DNA from: Synechococcus sp. RSCCF101
GTDB lineage: Bacteria > Cyanobacteriota > Cyanobacteriia > PCC-6307 > Cyanobiaceae
Direction of reading: 5' to 3'
NCBI RefSeq assembly: GCF_008807075.1
Contig: NZ_CP035632.1
Span: forward strand, 1,240,001-1,304,000
Length of the DNA stretch: 64,000 bases
Notes under the pieces: generated by a model
The model's database searches: none
What the model was told of the DNA's origin: nothing
The model's input: only the letters and a program-made list of their open reading frames with translations
Program-made: the position numbers and the translations under genes
Shown here: positions 51,537-59,878 of the stretch, one piece after another
Numbering within the stretch: position 1 is the stretch's first letter
Layout: each line of letters opens with the position of its first letter

Positions 51537-52883
51537 ATGACCACCGTGCTCCTGCCGGGTGAGGACGCCTACGAGCGCTGCCTGGCCTCTCTGTTTCACC
51601 CGGTGGCGGCCGCCTCGGCGCCGGAGCGGATCCTGCAGCCGGCCGGCGCCGCAGAGCTCGGCCCGCTGCTGCGGCAGGCCGCCGGCGAGGGGCGGGCCGT
51701 TCACGTCTGCAGCGGTGGCTGCTCGGCCCTCTGCAGCGGCAGCGGGGGCTGGATGCTCGATCTGCGGCCGGGGTTCCGGGGCCTGCGGATGCTCGAGGGG
51801 CGGGAGGGCCGGCCCCAGCAGGTGCGCGTGGAAGCGGGCGTGAGCATGGGAGAGCTGGTGCGTGCCCTGGCCATCCACGGGCGCACCGTGCCCCAGGGGC
51901 TCTCAGGGGCACCGGGCATGGGATACGTGCTGAGCGGCGGCATCGGCCCCCTGGGACGGCGGCATGGGCTGGCCATCGCAGCGGTGCGGCAGATCGAGCT
52001 GGTGCGCGGGGATGGTCAGGCGCAGACCCTCGCGGCAGGCGATGCGGAGGCCTGGGCCCTGACTGGGGCCGCTCCCTTCCTGGCCGTGGTCACGGCCCTG
52101 ACCCTGGAGACGGTTCCCCGCCAGCCCCTGCGCTGCTGGCGGGCCCTGGTGCCGGACGCTCTGCTGGGCCCGCTGCATCGCCTGGCCGCCGGGCTGCCGC
52201 GGGATCTGTGCGTGAACTGGCAGCTGGAGCCTGGGCGGATCTATCTGCATGTGCTGGCCGGCGACAGCGGAAGCGATCTGGATCGCTTCCGGGCCGCGCT
52301 GCTGGCGGGTCCCCGGGGCCGGCTGCTCTGGGAGGAGACGGTGACCGTGGCTGGCCAGGAGCAGCTGCCCCCCTTCCGCTGGCCAAGGCAGGACCGGGGG
52401 GAGTCCGGCCATGGGCCGGCGCCGCGCCGGTCCCGCCCGCAGCAGGCGGTGATCGGGCTGCTCGAGCGGGCGGACCAGAGCCTGAGCGGTTCGGAGGAAC
52501 GCTGCGCCGAGCTGCTGCGATCCCTGATCGCACAGCGTCCGCACCCCGCCTGCCAGATCGCCAGTCAGCAGATGGGCGGAGCCATGGCGGAGCCCGCAGC
52601 GGACAGCCGGGCCTTCCCCCACCACCGCAGTGGCTGGAAGCCCTGGATCACGGCCGTCTGGGAACGCGGCGACGCCGAGGGAGAGGCAAGGGCCCACTAC
52701 TGGCTGGATGGCTGCTGGGACGCTCTGGCGCCGCACTTCGGCGGTGTTCATCTCGCCCAGCACAGACCGGACTCGCCCCGGCACGGGGAGGAGCTGGAAC
52801 GGGCCTTCGGCCCCTGCCTGCCGGAGCTGCACCGGATGAAGACCTCCTGGGATCCCCACGGCGTCCTGCCGCCGCTGGTCTGA
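51537..52883 (+). CDS. FAD-linked oxidase (PCMH-type FAD-binding domain)
   Basis: A 448-residue protein with an N-terminal FAD_binding_4-type domain: VHVCSGGCSALCSGSGGWML in place of the usual SGGH loop, VRVEAGVSMGELVRALAIHG, and VPQGLSGAPGMGYVLSGGIG followed by GRRHGL. The C-terminus WDPHGVLPPL is the usual berberine-bridge-like end (xDPxxVF). It oxidises an unknown small substrate. The unusual Cys pair in the FAD loop is worth noting. Confidence 0.82.
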   Translation: MTTVLLPGEDAYERCLASLFHPVAAASAPERILQPAGAAELGPLLRQAAGEGRAVHVCSGGCSALCSGSGGWMLDLRPGFRGLRMLEGREGRPQQVRVEAGVSMGELVRALAIHGRTVPQGLSGAPGMGYVLSGGIGPLGRRHGLAIAAVRQIELVRGDGQAQTLAAGDAEAWALTGAAPFLAVVTALTLETVPRQPLRCWRALVPDALLGPLHRLAAGLPRDLCVNWQLEPGRIYLHVLAGDSGSDLDRFRAALLAGPRGRLLWEETVTVAGQEQLPPFRWPRQDRGESGHGPAPRRSRPQQAVIGLLERADQSLSGSEERCAELLRSLIAQRPHPACQIASQQMGGAMAEPAADSRAFPHHRSGWKPWITAVWERGDAEGEARAHYWLDGCWDALAPHFGGVHLAQHRPDSPRHGEELERAFGPCLPELHRMKTSWDPHGVLPPLV

Positions 52884-53274
52884 GGGCCGCCGAACGGGGA
52901 TGAAGAGGTGTGTGGCGTCGGCGAGCGACCTGCGACTGATCAGCAGCGCTTAAGCCCCGCTACCACCCCACCTTTTTCCACACGGAACAGGGGTTTTCCA
53001 CAATTCCTGCTGATTTCCTCACAGCAGCGTGACCGAGAACAGCGCGCCAGAACGGGCATTCACCGGGTTGCTGGGGAATCAGCGCTTTCCCCTTGACGCT
53101 GGCGCGATCCACACTCAGGGCAGAGCGCAGGGTTCGGTCCTGTCCTTGAGATCGATTGCCGCGCAGGCATTCTCGAAGGGAGATGGCTGCAGAGGTGCCG
53201 GGCTGCCGCCCTTTGACGGACCCCGCCCCGCCGTGGCGTGATGGTGCTCAGGACCGCAGAGCCACGTCGCCGAG
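52884..53274. other. Intergenic region with two DnaA-box-like nonamers
   Basis: This 391-base gap has no recognisable gene. It holds two copies of TTTTCCACA (52974-52982 and 52994-53002, same orientation, 20 bases apart), the nonamer described as the cyanobacterial DnaA box, in a small AT-richer patch. The second box reads ggggttttccaca, so its gttttcc core resembles the reverse complement of the ggggaaaac motif found at 50.3 kb. The promoter of the DUF2811 gene should lie in the right part. Confidence 0.5.
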
Positions 53275-53517
53275 ATGACCTTGATCCCTGATCACGCCCC
53301 CGTCAGCGTCAGTGTGGAAAATCAGTTCCCGGAAGACCTGTTTCAGGCCATGCGGATCTTCATCCAGAACCATCCGGAGTGGGATCAGTACCGGTTGATG
53401 CAGGCCGCCCTGGCCGGATTCCTGTTCCAGCAGGGCTGCGGCGACCGGGCCGTGGCACGCCACTACCTCGACGGTCTCTTTCGCATTCCGGTGCAGAGCC
53501 GGCCCGAGCGCGGCTGA
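53275..53517 (+). CDS. DUF2811 family protein
   Basis: An 80-residue cyanobacterial protein of unknown function. The pattern VSVSVENQFPEDLFQAMRIF, then IQNHPEWDQYRLMQAALAGF, then LFQQGCGDRAVARHYLDGLF fits the DUF2811 family end to end. It is probably a small helical soluble protein. Start ATG 53275. Its 3' end faces the convergent secreted-protein gene 9 bases away. Confidence 0.85.
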   Translation: MTLIPDHAPVSVSVENQFPEDLFQAMRIFIQNHPEWDQYRLMQAALAGFLFQQGCGDRAVARHYLDGLFRIPVQSRPERG

Positions 53518-53526
53518 GCGGAGCCC

Positions 53527-53883
53527 TCAGAACCCTGGGCCCAGGCGGGGAGGCATCCGCTCCAGGCAGGAGGCCAGATCGCGCTTCAGGCCGCTGAGAC
53601 GATCGCGGATGGCCTGATCGCCCGGTGCACTGATCAGGTACTGAGCCGTCACGTCGTTGCCGATGCTCATGATCAGGCAGGCCGTCTCCTCGTCTCCGCT
53701 CTCCTGGGCGCGCTGCAGGGCGGCCTCCAGCAGCACCACCAGCAGGGCCATCTTGTTGTCGTAGAGCTGGCGGTCACCGTCTCGCCAGCGGCCGGCCTCA
53801 GCGGTCTGGGCGCTGGCGCCAGCCGGAACCCCCAGCGCCAGAGCGACGATCAGCGCGACCAGGGCAGCCGGATGGGGTCGCAT
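53527..53883 (-). CDS. Small secreted protein of unknown function
   Basis: A 118-residue protein with a Sec-type signal peptide (MRPHPAALVALIVALALGV, cleavage likely after ASA). The mature part is helical (LYDNKMALLVVLLEAALQRA, CLIMSIGNDVTAQYLISAPG) with two Cys. I know of no family. ATG 53883 is preferred over 53916 because it puts the signal sequence at the N-terminus. Confidence 0.65.
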   Translation of the reverse strand: MRPHPAALVALIVALALGVPAGASAQTAEAGRWRDGDRQLYDNKMALLVVLLEAALQRAQESGDEETACLIMSIGNDVTAQYLISAPGDQAIRDRLSGLKRDLASCLERMPPRLGPGF

Positions 53884-53979
53884 CGGTGCGGGGGTGACCG
53901 GAGCTACAACGCTCATGATGATGCCGCCGCCGGGGATGGGTGGCGGCCTGTCAAGCTGCCCGCACTGCGGTGATCAACG

Positions 53980-55062
53980 GTGCGGGCACGTCTGTCGAGG
54001 CTGATCGGTCAGCGGCCCCGGCTCCGCCGTGTCATGGCGCCGCTGCTGATGAGCCTCGTTCTCGGCGCCTGCGCCAGCAGCGATGGCGGCGCCGGCCGGC
54101 TGGCGCTGGTGCAGCAGCGCGGGGAGCTGAACTGCGGTGTGAGCGGCCGGATTCCCGGCTTCAGCTTTCTCGAGAGCGACGGCAGCTACGCCGGCATCGA
54201 TGTGGACATCTGCCGCGCCGTGGCCGCGGCCACGCTGGGCGATGGCGACCGCGTGGCCTTCCGCACCCTCACGGCACCGGAGCGATTCACGGCGCTGCGC
54301 AGCGGTGAGATCGATCTCCTCTCCCGCAACACCACCATGAACCTGAGCCGTGATGCCAGTGGCGGCAACGGTGTCAGCTTCGGGCCGGTGGTGTTCCACG
54401 ACGGCCAGGGGCTGATGGTTCAGGCCGGCTCAGGCATCGAGACGATCGAGGATCTCGACGGCGCCACCATCTGCGTCGGCTCGGGCACCACCACCGAGCA
54501 GAACCTCAATGACAGCTTCCAGAGCCGCGGGCTCAGCTACACACCGCTCAAGTTCCAGGAGGTGAGCCAGGTGTCCGCCGGCTACCTGCAGGGCCGCTGC
54601 GACGCCATGACCTCCGATCGGTCGCAGCTGGCCGCCCTGCGCTCCGGCTACGCCGATCCCGGTGAGCACAGGATTCTCGATGTGGTGATGAGCAAGGAGC
54701 CCCTGGCACCGGCCACCGCGGGCGGCGAGCCCTCTCTGACCGACGCCCTGCGCTGGACCGTCTACGCCCTGATCACGGCCGAGGAACTGGGCATCACCCA
54801 GGCCAACGTGGAGGCACGCCGCGATGCCGCCGCCGCCGACCCGGATCAGGCGGCGCTACGACGCTTCCTCGGGGTGGATGGCGGACTCGGGAGCAAGCTG
54901 GGCCTTTCCGACGATTTCGTTGTTGAGACCGTGAAGGCGGTGGGGAACTACGGCGAGATCTACGACCGCCACCTCGGTCCCGAAAGCCCGGTGCCGATCC
55001 CGCGGGGCCAGAACGCTCTCGCCAGCCAGGGGGGTCTCCAGTCCGCCCCGCCCTTCAACTGA
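53980..55062 (+). CDS. Polar amino acid ABC importer, substrate-binding lipoprotein (AapJ/BztA-like)
   Basis: A 360-residue family 3 solute-binding protein. It has a lipoprotein signal with lipobox LGAC (ATG 54034 is an alternative start just before it), then RGELNCGVSGRIPGFSFLES, GIDVDICRAVAAA, ERFTALRSGEIDLLSRNTTM, GATICVGSGTTTEQNL and CDAMTSDRSQLAALR. The length and the C-terminal KLGLSDDFVVETVKAVGNYG pattern match the general amino acid or glutamate/glutamine/aspartate binding proteins AapJ/BztA/NatF. It is first in a four-gene importer operon. Confidence 0.92.
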   Translation: MRARLSRLIGQRPRLRRVMAPLLMSLVLGACASSDGGAGRLALVQQRGELNCGVSGRIPGFSFLESDGSYAGIDVDICRAVAAATLGDGDRVAFRTLTAPERFTALRSGEIDLLSRNTTMNLSRDASGGNGVSFGPVVFHDGQGLMVQAGSGIETIEDLDGATICVGSGTTTEQNLNDSFQSRGLSYTPLKFQEVSQVSAGYLQGRCDAMTSDRSQLAALRSGYADPGEHRILDVVMSKEPLAPATAGGEPSLTDALRWTVYALITAEELGITQANVEARRDAAAADPDQAALRRFLGVDGGLGSKLGLSDDFVVETVKAVGNYGEIYDRHLGPESPVPIPRGQNALASQGGLQSAPPFN

Positions 55063-55070
55063 GGCGGCAG

Positions 55071-55958
55071 ATGGGCTGGAGGCGCTGGGGCCCCCAACTG
55101 ATCCTTGCCGGGGCACTGGCCGGGCTGTTCGCCCTTCTGGCCCACAACCTGCAGGTCAATCTCACCCGCACCGGCCTGGGCCTGAGCTTCGGCTGGCTGA
55201 GCCAGCCGGCCGGCTTCGCGCTGGGGCAGCACTGGTTGCCCTACAGCCCGTCCGACAGCTACGCCTGGGCCCTGCTGGTGGGCTTCACCAACAGCCTGCT
55301 GGTGATCGCGATCGCCCTGGTGCTCGCCACCCTGCTGGGGGCCCTGGCCGGAAGCGCCACCTATTCCACCAACCTGCTGCTGAGGCGCCTGGCCTTCGGC
55401 TACGTGGCGCTCGCCCGCAATGTGCCGCTGCTGCTGCAGCTCCTGTTCTGGTACTTCGTGGCCTTCCTCGGCCTGCCGCGCACGCCGCTGGCTCCGCTGG
55501 GAGAGCTGCTCACCCTCTCCAACCAGGGCATCCGACTGCTGGGCCTTCCCCTGTCGGTGGAGTTCTCGGCCCTGCTGGTGGGGCTGACGGTGTTCACCGG
55601 CTCCACCATCGCCGAGGTGGTGCGCGGCGGCATCAGCTCCGTGCCCCGCGGCCAGTGGGAGGCCTACCGCTCCCTCGGCCTCAGCGACCCGACCGGCCTG
55701 ACGCGGGTGGTGCTGCCCCAGGCCCTGCCGGCGATCCTGCCCGCCCTGACCAGCCAGTACATCAACCTGGCCAAGAACAGCACGCTGGCGATCGCAGTGG
55801 GCTTCGCCGACCTCTATGCCGTCAGCGACACCACCATCACCCAGACCGGCCGGGCGATCGAGGGCTTCCTGATGCTGCTGGCCGGGTTCCTGCTGCTCGA
55901 TCTGCTGATCAGCGGGGCCATGGGGCTGCTCAACCGTCTGGTGCTGCGGCGACGCTGA
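55071..55958 (+). CDS. Amino acid ABC importer, permease (AapQ/BztB-like)
   Basis: A 295-residue inner-membrane permease. It has an N-terminal helix, the HisM-type core starting YAWALLVGFTNSLLVIAIAL, and the EAA loop EVVRGGISSVPRGQWEAYRS followed by LGLSDP, with a conserved VVLPQALPAILPAL. AapQ/BztB proteins carry such an insertion between the first helices. It starts 8 bases after the binding-protein gene and ends 7 bases before the second permease. Confidence 0.92.
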   Translation: MGWRRWGPQLILAGALAGLFALLAHNLQVNLTRTGLGLSFGWLSQPAGFALGQHWLPYSPSDSYAWALLVGFTNSLLVIAIALVLATLLGALAGSATYSTNLLLRRLAFGYVALARNVPLLLQLLFWYFVAFLGLPRTPLAPLGELLTLSNQGIRLLGLPLSVEFSALLVGLTVFTGSTIAEVVRGGISSVPRGQWEAYRSLGLSDPTGLTRVVLPQALPAILPALTSQYINLAKNSTLAIAVGFADLYAVSDTTITQTGRAIEGFLMLLAGFLLLDLLISGAMGLLNRLVLRRR

Positions 55959-55965
55959 TCGCACG

Positions 55966-57012
55966 ATGACCCCATCAACCCCCTCTGCCACCGCCTCCAG
56001 GCCCGGCCGTCGCGCCGGCAGCCTGCTCACCCGGCTGCGGCGGGAGCTCTTCCGCACGCCCCTCGACGCGCTGATCACCCTGGTGCTGCTGAGCGGAATC
56101 GGGTGGGTGCTGGGCGCCACGCTGCAGTGGGCCTTCACCGCCGCCGACTGGCAGGTGGTGAGCGGCAACCTGCCGCTGTACCTGGCCGGCAGCTACCCGC
56201 CGGATCAGCTCTGGCGGCCGTTGAGCTGGATGGCGGCGCTGCTGCTGCTGAGCGGCCTCACCCTGCGGCCGGGATCGGCCGCGGTGGCGCGCTGGCTGCC
56301 GGCGGCCTGGATCGCCCTGCTGCCGGTGGGGCTGGTGATGCTGGCCGGTGGGCTGGGGCTGGAGGGGGTGAGCACGCGCCAGTGGGGCGGCCTCGCCCTG
56401 ACCCTGATGCTCACGGCGGCGAGCGGCGTGATCGCCCTGCCCCTCGGCACGGTTCTGGCCCTGGCCCGTCGCTCGAGCCTGCCCCTGGTGCATGGGACGG
56501 CGAGCGCCTACATCGAGCTGATGCGGGCCGTGCCGCTGATCTCGGTGCTGTTCTTCGGGCAGCTGCTGATCCCGCTCTTCCTCCCCGGCGACTGGGAGGT
56601 GAACCGGGTGCTGCGGGCCGTGCTCACCCTGGCGGCCTTCGCGGCCGCCTATGTGGCCGAGGACGTGCGCAGCGGCCTCCAGGCCCTGCCGCGCACCCAG
56701 TCCGAAGCGGCCCATGCCCTCGGACTGAGCGACTGGCAGGCCACCCGCTTCGTGCTGCTGCCGCAGGCCCTCCGCATCGCCCTGCCGGCCCTGGCCAACC
56801 AGGCCGTCGGCCTGCTCCAGAACACCAGCCTGCTGGCCATCCTCGGCCTGGTGGAACTGCTGGGCATCAGCCGCAGCCTGCTGGCCAACCCCGCCTTCCT
56901 CAGCCGTCACCTGGAGGTCTACTGCTGGCTGGCCCTGCTCTACTGGGCGGTGTGCACCGTGATGGCCCTGATGGCCCGGCGTCTGGAGAACCGCCTCAAC
57001 CGCGGCCAGTGA
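55966..57012 (+). CDS. Amino acid ABC importer, permease (AapM/BztC-like)
   Basis: A 348-residue permease, partner of the one before it. Four N-terminal helices (the AapM/BztC extension) precede the transport core: LALARRSSLPLVHGTASAYI, ELMRAVPLISVLFFG, and the EAA loop YVAEDVRSGLQALPRTQSEA followed by AHALGLSDW. Its stop overlaps the probable GTG start of the ATPase gene. Confidence 0.92.
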   Translation: MTPSTPSATASRPGRRAGSLLTRLRRELFRTPLDALITLVLLSGIGWVLGATLQWAFTAADWQVVSGNLPLYLAGSYPPDQLWRPLSWMAALLLLSGLTLRPGSAAVARWLPAAWIALLPVGLVMLAGGLGLEGVSTRQWGGLALTLMLTAASGVIALPLGTVLALARRSSLPLVHGTASAYIELMRAVPLISVLFFGQLLIPLFLPGDWEVNRVLRAVLTLAAFAAAYVAEDVRSGLQALPRTQSEAAHALGLSDWQATRFVLLPQALRIALPALANQAVGLLQNTSLLAILGLVELLGISRSLLANPAFLSRHLEVYCWLALLYWAVCTVMALMARRLENRLNRGQ

Positions 57013-57803
57013 CGGGCAGGGAGGATGATGCCCAGCCAACGGATGCAAGCCCCTTGAGCGAGAGCTCACCGGTCGTGCGGGCCGAAGCCCTGAGCAAGAC
57101 CTATCCCAATGGCCACCGCGCCCTGACGCGGGTGGATCTGGAGGTGGACCCGGGCGAGGTGGTGGTGGTGATGGGTCCCTCCGGCTCGGGCAAGAGCACC
57201 CTGATCCGCACCTTCAACGGGCTGGAGTCGGTCGACGAGGGTCGGCTGGAGGTGCTCGGCATCGCCCTGGACGCCGACCGGGACATCCGCGCGATCCGTC
57301 GCATCCGCCGGCGGGTGGGGATGGTGTTCCAGCAGTTCAATCTCTTTCCCCACCTGACCATCCTGCGCAACATCACCCTCGCCCCGATGCAGGTGCAGCG
57401 CTGCAGCCGCGCCGAGGCGGAGCAGCGGGCCATGGCGCTGCTGGAGCAGGTGGGAATCGCCGAGCAGGCCCACAAGTACCCCTCCCAGCTGAGCGGCGGC
57501 CAGCAGCAGCGGGTGGCCATCGCCCGGGCCCTCGCCCTGCGGCCGGAGCTGATGCTCTTCGATGAACCCACCAGCGCCCTGGACCCCGAGCGGGTCAAGG
57601 AGGTGCTGGAGACCATCCGTGCCCTCGCCGCCGACGGTATGACCATGGTGGTGGTGACCCATGAGGTGGGGTTCGCCCGCGAGGTGGCCGACCGGGTGGT
57701 GTTCATGGATGCCGGTCAGGTGGTGGAGATCGCCCCGCCGGGCACGTTCTTCAGCACCCCGCAGGAGGAGCGCAGCCGTCTGTTCCTCAGCCGCATCCTC
57801 TGA
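57009..57803 (+). CDS. Amino acid ABC importer, ATPase (AapP/BztD/GlnQ-like)
   Basis: A roughly 264-residue ATPase with every motif intact: Walker A GPSGSGKST, Q-loop MVFQQFNLFPHL, signature QLSGGQQQRVAIARAL, Walker B LMLFDEPTSALDPE and H-loop VVVTHE. The C-terminal segment GQVVEIAPPGTFFSTPQEER is typical of polar amino acid importers. The start is uncertain: GTG 57009 overlaps the permease stop (gTGA); TTG 57054 is closer to the conserved N-terminus VVRAEALSKTY. Confidence 0.9.
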   Translation: MTGREDDAQPTDASPLSESSPVVRAEALSKTYPNGHRALTRVDLEVDPGEVVVVMGPSGSGKSTLIRTFNGLESVDEGRLEVLGIALDADRDIRAIRRIRRRVGMVFQQFNLFPHLTILRNITLAPMQVQRCSRAEAEQRAMALLEQVGIAEQAHKYPSQLSGGQQQRVAIARALALRPELMLFDEPTSALDPERVKEVLETIRALAADGMTMVVVTHEVGFAREVADRVVFMDAGQVVEIAPPGTFFSTPQEERSRLFLSRIL

Positions 57804-57852
57804 CCCCACAGCGCAGCGGGAATAGGCTCCGGCCAGACCGCCGACGGCTTCC

Positions 57853-59256
57853 ATGCCTCTGCATCAACCCCGCTCCGGCCGTGCCAGCGGGGCGACGTCA
57901 GCCGACCAGGACCTGAACCTGCAACTGCTGGTCACTCCGCTCCCCCACGACCGCTTTCCGAGCGAGGGGCGCGATGCCAAGGTCACGATGCAGACCCTGC
58001 GGGCCGAACTGCTGCTGGACGGCAACAGCAAGCAGAACCTCGCCACCTTCTGCCAGACCTACGAAGGCGACGAGGTCAGGGAACTGATGGCCCTGGCCGT
58101 CGACAAGAACCTCATCGACAAGGACGAGTATCCCCAGACCGCCGAGATCGAGCGCCGCTGTGTGGCCTTCCTCGCCGATCTCTGGAATGCGCCCGGGTCC
58201 CCCGTCGGCTGCTCCACGATCGGCAGCAGCGAGGCCGCGATGCTGGGCGGAATGGCGGCCAAATGGCGCTGGCGGGCCCGTCGCCGCGCCCGGGGACTGA
58301 GCACGGACCGGCCGAACATGGTCTGCGGCAGCGTCCAGATCTGCTGGAAGAAGTTCGCCCGCTACTGGGACATCGAGCTGCGCGAGGTGGAGATGGAACC
58401 GGGCCGCCTCTGCCTGGATCCCGAGCGGATGCTGGAGCAGGTGGATGAGAACACGATCATGGTGGTGCCAACCCTGGGGGTCACTTATCACGGCCTCTAC
58501 GAACCGGTGGCGGAGCTCTGCGCCGCCCTCGACGCACTGCAGGAGCGCACCGGCCTGGATGTGCCGGTGCATGTGGATGCGGCCAGCGGCGGTTTCCTGG
58601 CCCCCTTCACCGCTCCCGAGCTGATCTGGGACTTCCGCCTGGAGCGGGTCCGATCGATCAACGCCTCGGGGCACAAGTTCGGGCTGGCGCCGCTCGGGGT
58701 GGGCTGGGTGCTGTGGCGGGACCGGCAGGATCTTCCCGAGGAGCTGGTGTTCCACGTCAGCTACCTCGGTGGCGACATGCCCACCTTCCAGATCAATTTC
58801 TCCCGGCCCGCCGGGCAGGTGATCGCCCAGTACTACGACTTCGTGCGGCTCGGCCGCCAGGGCTACCGCCTGATCCAGCAGGCCTGTGCGGACAATGCCC
58901 GCCATTTCGCCCAACGGCTGACCGCCCTCGGTCCCTTCACGCTGGTGCACGACGGCGACGCCGCGTCAGGGATCCCCGCCGTGGTCTGGACTCTGGCAGA
59001 GGGCGCCGAGACTCGCTTCAGCCTCTACGACCTGGCCGACCGGCTGCGCATGCGCGGCTGGCAGGTGCCGGCCTATCCCTTCACCGGATCGCTGGCCGGG
59101 ACGGCGTACCAACGAATCCTGGTGAAGCGGGACTTCTCGCGCGAGATGGCGGATCTGCTGCTGGAGGACATCCGCCAGGCCCTGGTCTTCTTCCAGGCCC
59201 ACCCGGTGAGCGCACCGCTCACCGCCTCGGAAGCCGCCTCCTTCTCCCACCTCTAG
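57853..59256 (+). CDS. gadB: Glutamate decarboxylase
   Basis: A 467-residue PLP enzyme that turns glutamate into GABA and CO2, consuming a proton. Family motifs are GCSTIGSSEAAMLGGMAAKW, the HVDAASGGFLAPF segment, the PLP-lysine motif NASGHKFGLAPLGVGWVLWR and FQINFSRPAGQVIAQYY. Length matches bacterial and plant Gad. It follows the acidic/polar amino acid importer by 49 bases on the same strand, so imported glutamate may be its substrate (inference). The first 20 or so residues are variable. Confidence 0.94.
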   Translation: MPLHQPRSGRASGATSADQDLNLQLLVTPLPHDRFPSEGRDAKVTMQTLRAELLLDGNSKQNLATFCQTYEGDEVRELMALAVDKNLIDKDEYPQTAEIERRCVAFLADLWNAPGSPVGCSTIGSSEAAMLGGMAAKWRWRARRRARGLSTDRPNMVCGSVQICWKKFARYWDIELREVEMEPGRLCLDPERMLEQVDENTIMVVPTLGVTYHGLYEPVAELCAALDALQERTGLDVPVHVDAASGGFLAPFTAPELIWDFRLERVRSINASGHKFGLAPLGVGWVLWRDRQDLPEELVFHVSYLGGDMPTFQINFSRPAGQVIAQYYDFVRLGRQGYRLIQQACADNARHFAQRLTALGPFTLVHDGDAASGIPAVVWTLAEGAETRFSLYDLADRLRMRGWQVPAYPFTGSLAGTAYQRILVKRDFSREMADLLLEDIRQALVFFQAHPVSAPLTASEAASFSHL

Positions 59257-59298
59257 ACGCGCGGCGCGCCACACGGCGGCATCGACGCGGAGCGCGGC

Positions 59299-59511
59299 TC
59301 AGGAGTCCGCCGGGTTCTCGGCAGCGGCCGCGCCGGCCTCGCTCAGCCCCTGGCGCTTGCTGTGGAGGTAGGCGAGCAGCTCTTCCTGGAGGATGCGCAG
59401 CTCGGCGGAGCAGCCGCGAAAGGCGGCACGGTGGCGGATCTCCTCGTGGCGGGTCTGGAGGTCGCGGATCATGAGCTCGATCGCATCGAGCTTGGCCTGG
59501 TGGGCAGACAT
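59299..59511 (-). CDS. Small coiled-coil protein, unknown function
   Basis: A 70-residue protein: HQAKLDAIELMIRDLQTRHE, EIRHRAAFRGCSAELRILQE, ELLAYLHSKRQGL. It is almost entirely heptad-like helix, with an Ala-rich tail. No family recognised. It lies 41 bases downstream of another tiny helical gene on the same strand. Confidence 0.6.
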   Translation of the reverse strand: MSAHQAKLDAIELMIRDLQTRHEEIRHRAAFRGCSAELRILQEELLAYLHSKRQGLSEAGAAAAENPADS

Positions 59512-59552
59512 GCCGGCGGCAGCGCTGGCCGCACCCTACGCAGAGGCGGGCC

Positions 59553-59762
59553 TCAGATCGCGTCGTCCGCCAGCTGATTCAGAGCCGATTCGGCAGCGCA
59601 GAGCTCCCGCTCGGTCTCCAGCCAGCTGTCATTGCCGCTGGGGAGCAGCTGCACCTGGCGCGACAGGCGCCGGCGCAACAGATCCACCCGCTGGCGGAGC
59701 CGGCTCAGGCGATCCAGCCACTCACCGGACAGGTCATGAGGAGCGGCAACGGAAGCAGTCAT
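59553..59762 (-). CDS. Small helical protein, unknown function
   Basis: A 69-residue protein starting ATG 59762: LSGEWLDRLSRLRQRVDLLR, RRLSRQVQLLPSG, ETERELCAAESALNQLADD. It is basic in the middle and predicted helical hairpin. The frame is open much further upstream, but that part overlaps the Rieske gene in another frame and is rejected. It is probably read together with the gene at 59299. Confidence 0.5.
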   Translation of the reverse strand: MTASVAAPHDLSGEWLDRLSRLRQRVDLLRRRLSRQVQLLPSGNDSWLETERELCAAESALNQLADDAI

Positions 59763-59878
59763 CGGCCCAGGAAGAGGACAGCCGACAGAGTGGCACAGCA
59801 GACCTGGTGTTCCGGTCCGATCCTCCGGGTGCGTGCGGAAGCACCACATTCCGTCACACAGCGGCGGCCAGCCCGGGA

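Noticed and set aside
56103-57803. 566-codon frame as a single protein including the importer ATPase
   Set aside because: The first 300 or so codons are out of frame within the permease gene and are Gly/Pro/Arg-rich. The ATPase begins at about 57009-57054.
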